Below are positions 7,544 through 8,270 of a stretch of 8,270 bases of DNA, in pieces (within the stretch, counting starts at the first letter, position 1; each line of letters opens with the position of its first letter). Both the position numbers and the translations under genes were made by a program. The notes under the pieces are model-generated. The model worked only from the letters and a program-made list of their open reading frames with translations. It had not been told where the DNA came from and searched no databases. The stretch is from Bacillota bacterium (GTDB taxonomy: Bacteria > Bacillota > UBA4882 > UBA10575). The stretch spans positions 1 through 8,270 of the forward strand of contig JAAZDX010000145.1 of assembly GCA_012512605.1 (NCBI GenBank). The letters are read 5' to 3'.

Positions 7544-7545
7544 AC

Positions 7546-7570
7546 AAAAAAATCCCCTCACAAGAGGGGA
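7546..7570 (-). terminator. Minus-strand rho-independent terminator behind chrA
   Basis: On the minus strand TCCCCTC (7570-7564 side) pairs with GAGGGGA (7559-7553 side) around a TTGT loop and runs into T7 (7552-7546). On the plus strand no T run follows, so it is not a good chrA terminator. It would stop minus transcripts before they run antisense to chrA. The plus strand has a tandem GAGGGGA at 7564-7577. Confidence 0.7.
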
Positions 7571-7581
7571 GAGGGGAATAT

Positions 7582-7593
7582 ATAAAAAGGAGG
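7582..7593 (+). repeat. ATAAAAAGGAGG direct repeat, copy 1 (copy 2 at 7783-7794)
   Basis: The same 12-mer occurs twice 201 bp apart, each an ideal Shine-Dalgarno block on the plus strand and an anti-Shine-Dalgarno CCTCCTTTTTAT on the minus strand. Copy 1 extends to AAGGAGGTGAT, fully complementary to the 16S 3' end, yet no convincing reading frame follows it. Confidence 0.5.
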
Positions 7594-7602
7594 TGATATT
7601 AG

Positions 7603-7639
7603 GTAAAACGTTCTCCATCCGTAATTGTTCCCGTTTTAC
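7603..7639. repeat. Inverted repeat GTAAAACG / CGTTTTAC
   Basis: GTAAAACG at 7603-7610 and CGTTTTAC at 7632-7639 are perfect complements separated by 21 bp. It could form a hairpin in either transcript directly next to the 7640-7662 terminator. Role unknown. Confidence 0.45.
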
Positions 7640-7662
7640 AAAAAAAGCGCCGAACGGCGCTT
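7640..7662 (-). terminator. Minus-strand terminator ending the candidate small RNA
   Basis: AAGCGCC (7662-7656 on minus) pairs with GGCGCTT (7651-7645) around a GTTC loop, and the minus strand continues TTTTT. The plus-strand side continues GCTTATTTT, a poorer but possible terminator for chrA read-through. Confidence 0.75.
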
Positions 7663-7664
7663 GC

Positions 7665-7778
7665 TTATTTTCCGGCCTTAGATTCTAAGGCCTTCGCAAA
7701 GGTAAAAGTAACCACATCATCAGCGGGTATAATGCCCCCGCTTACTCGGCGACTGCGGGTTATGTGGACAAACCCCAT
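7665..7778 (-). CDS. Possible 37-aa peptide inside the small RNA
   Basis: The frame starts ATG 7778 (MGFVHITRSR), ends ALESKAGK-TAA, and the terminator follows within 3 bases. The C-terminal half (IIPADDVVTFTFAKAL) reads like protein. Against it: an in-frame TAG immediately precedes the ATG and no Shine-Dalgarno site exists on this strand, the upstream bases being the complement of one. It may be a chance frame in a structured RNA, or a gene remnant. Confidence 0.2.
   Translation of the reverse strand: MGFVHITRSRRVSGGIIPADDVVTFTFAKALESKAGK
7674..7692. repeat. 19-bp perfect palindrome
   Basis: GGCCTTAGATTCTAAGGCC has 9-bp arms around one central base. In RNA it gives a 7-bp hairpin with a 5-nt loop; in DNA it could be an operator. 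It lies 11 bp from the 7645-7662 terminator stem, as expected for consecutive hairpins in one small RNA. Confidence 0.6.
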
Positions 7779-7797
7779 CTAAATAAAAAGGAGGAAA

Positions 7798-7881
7798 ATG
7801 AAAAAAGGTTGTTTGTTTGTCTGTATTCATTATAGCAAGCAACGGTTAACTCCATTTTGCTCGCAAGCAACAAAAGGGTAA
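7798..7881 (+). CDS. Possible 27-aa Cys-containing peptide
   Basis: ATG 7798 follows AAAAAGGAGGAAA, a strong ribosome site with tight spacing, and reads MKKGCLFVCIHYSKQR through to SQATKG-TAA. It has three Cys and a short hydrophobic core, too short for a clear membrane span. The minus-strand promoter lies inside it, so the candidate small RNA is antisense to its start and ribosome site. No good plus-strand promoter: TATAAT at 7728-7733 lacks a -35. May be chance. Confidence 0.22.
   Translation: MKKGCLFVCIHYSKQRLTPFCSQATKG
7829..7837 (-). promoter_or_regulatory. Extended -10 promoter on the minus strand
   Basis: TGCTATAAT on the minus strand is a perfect extended -10 element. No -35 is found at 17 bp (AAATGG). 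It lies just downstream of the 7880-7904 terminator, the right place to start a new minus-strand transcript. Confidence 0.45.
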
Positions 7882-7904
7882 AAAAAACAACCCCGTTCGG
7901 GGTT
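7880..7904 (-). terminator. Minus-strand terminator of the small gene next to ssrA
   Basis: AACCCC (7904-7899) pairs with GGGGTT (7894-7889) around GAAC and continues G then T8 on the minus strand. The stem overlaps the TAA stop codon at 7905-7903. The plus strand has no T run directly after the stem. Confidence 0.85.
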
Positions 7905-8160
7905 ATCCTTTTATGTCATTAATAATCGCTTGCACTGCTTGCTCTAGATTGGGAAAATTCAATGCTTTATAAAACTCCTCCAACTGTGCGTCCGAAAAAC
8001 TTTCCTTTAATTTAGAGATCGCTTCCGCTGCCGTCAGGGAGGAGCCCTGGGTTTCTACTAATTCGCCGATCGCCGAAGATATATCATGGTTCTTCAGCTC
8101 AACGTCTCCTTTCCTACGGTTAGATCCAATCGCTGCATACCGGTTATATATATTATTCAT
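7903..8160 (-). CDS. Small unrecognised, probably helical protein downstream of ssrA
   Basis: I do not recognise the family. The 85-codon frame from ATG 8160 is rich in Ala, Glu, Leu and Ser and looks all-helical after about residue 22 (ISSAIGELVE, AAEAISKLKES, DAQLEEFYKAL, LEQAVQAIIND); no signal peptide, membrane span, Cys or His cluster. The start is doubtful. ATG 8160 has no ribosome site and lies between the -35 and -10 of a good promoter. A strong GGAAAGGAG (8113-8105) sits further in, 8 bases before an in-frame CTG at 8097-8095, which would give a 65-residue protein without the basic N-terminal segment. The frame ends in TAA inside its own terminator. It follows ssrA on the same strand. 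Confidence 0.65.
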   Translation of the reverse strand: MNNIYNRYAAIGSNRRKGDVELKNHDISSAIGELVETQGSSLTAAEAISKLKESFSDAQLEEFYKALNFPNLEQAVQAIINDIKG

Positions 8161-8173
8161 CTGTAGGTGTTAA
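8145..8173 (-). promoter_or_regulatory. Promoter between ssrA and the small minus-strand gene
   Basis: On the minus strand TTAACA (8173-8168, 5/6) and TATATA (8150-8145, 4/6) are 17 bp apart. Transcription would start near 8138, after the ATG at 8160 but before the strong ribosome site at 8113-8105. Confidence 0.4.
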
Positions 8174-8219
8174 TAATGTAATTTCTCTAGTAGCCTTGAG
8201 GCTGTACGCGTGGATTTAT

Positions 8220-8270
8220 TGGTGGAGGCGGGGGGAATCGAACCCCCGTCCGAAAAGATGACCACAGGAG
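8220..8270 (-). ncRNA. ssrA: tmRNA, 3' end only
   Basis: Read on the minus strand, the last 51 bases give the tmRNA tRNA-like 3' domain: GGACGGGGG, TTCGATT (T loop), CCCCC, then the acceptor strand CGCCTCC and a genome-encoded ACCA ending at 8220. The 5' part, the tag-peptide frame and the pseudoknots lie beyond the window edge. tmRNA with SmpB rescues stalled ribosomes and tags the nascent chain for proteolysis. Downstream there is only a 4-bp hairpin (AGCC/GGCT) and no T run, so its 3' end is presumably made by processing. A tRNA is less likely, because the anticodon arm pattern expected 5' of the T arm is absent. Confidence 0.88.

Larger units (their letters stand above)
7640..7822 (-). 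ncRNA. Candidate structured small RNA of about 180 nt
   Basis: An extended -10 box (7837-7829) predicts a start near 7822 and a strong terminator ends at 7640. The predicted 5' end GACAAAC (7821-7815) is complementary to GTTTGTC (7773-7767), which would hold a pyrimidine-rich CCTCCTTTTTAT stretch in a loop of about 40 nt. Then come an outer stem CACAT/ATGTG (7766-7762 with 7717-7713), an inner hairpin AGCGGG/CCCGCT (7742-7737 with 7727-7722), and the palindrome hairpin 7692-7674. I do not recognise a family: ends do not pair as in 6S RNA, and no SRP or RNase P motif is seen. The exposed anti-Shine-Dalgarno loop suggests a base-pairing regulator. It also contains a 37-codon frame. Confidence 0.35.
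7544..7902. other. 359-bp interval without a secure protein gene
   Basis: Between chrA and the small minus-strand gene lie three hairpins that all work best as minus-strand terminators, an 8-bp inverted repeat (7603-7639), a 19-bp perfect palindrome (7674-7692), a minus-strand extended -10 promoter (7829-7837), two copies of ATAAAAAGGAGG, and two short reading frames on opposite strands. I read it as a small-RNA locus on the minus strand; the parts are listed separately. Confidence 0.5.

Noticed and set aside
7593..7688. 31-codon GTG-started frame on the plus strand
   Set aside because: Its start codon lies inside the Shine-Dalgarno sequence itself and the frame runs through two hairpins; probably chance.
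7728..7733. TATAAT on the plus strand
   Set aside because: No -35 at 16-18 bp and no TGn extension, and it lies in the loop of the AGCGGG/CCCGCT hairpin.
7640..7822. 6S RNA, SRP RNA or a known riboswitch
   Set aside because: Ends do not pair into the long 6S rod, no GGAA SRP apical motif is present, and no aptamer consensus I know is visible. No minus-strand gene follows for a riboswitch to control.

Overview
The window looks like a chromosomal segment from a low-to-mid GC member of the Bacillota (clostridial or Limnochordia-like). The reasons are strong AGGAGG-type ribosome binding sites, compact rho-independent terminators, a soluble multi-LysM protein of the spore-envelope kind, paired short ChrA proteins, and the 3' end of ssrA. 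I cannot place it more narrowly from sequence alone. No insertion sequence, phage gene or CRISPR array is visible.

Layout. Bases 1-1976 (+) hold most of a GH3 glycosidase of the beta-xylosidase/beta-glucosidase type, whose 5' end lies outside the window. It converges on a minus-strand LysM gene at 2396-2950, with terminators for both strands between them. The LysM gene continues in the same frame, after a single UGA, into a Pro/Cys-rich tail with a poly-Arg end (2114-2389). A 199-bp divergent promoter region separates the LysM gene from an RluA-family pseudouridine synthase (3150-4064, +). Next come a complete transketolase (4180-6147, +) with a strong terminator, then two tandem chromate-transporter-type genes (6393-6959 and 7022-7543, +).

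The last 730 bp are organised differently. Three rho-independent terminators all point to the minus strand, and the minus strand carries ssrA (3' 51 nt only), a small unrecognised helical protein (7903-8160), and a candidate structured RNA of about 180 nt (about 7822-7640) that overlaps a possible 27-aa plus-strand peptide.

The clear genes are mostly housekeeping or accessory metabolism: plant-glycan saccharification, pentose phosphate carbon flow (xylose released by a GH3 enzyme could be processed through transketolase), RNA modification, anion transport and ribosome rescue. They look like separate transcription units except the chrA pair. The two points most worth checking are the in-frame UGA, which falls exactly where the other two LysM repeats have a conserved Cys, and the unexplained minus-strand RNA locus next to ssrA.
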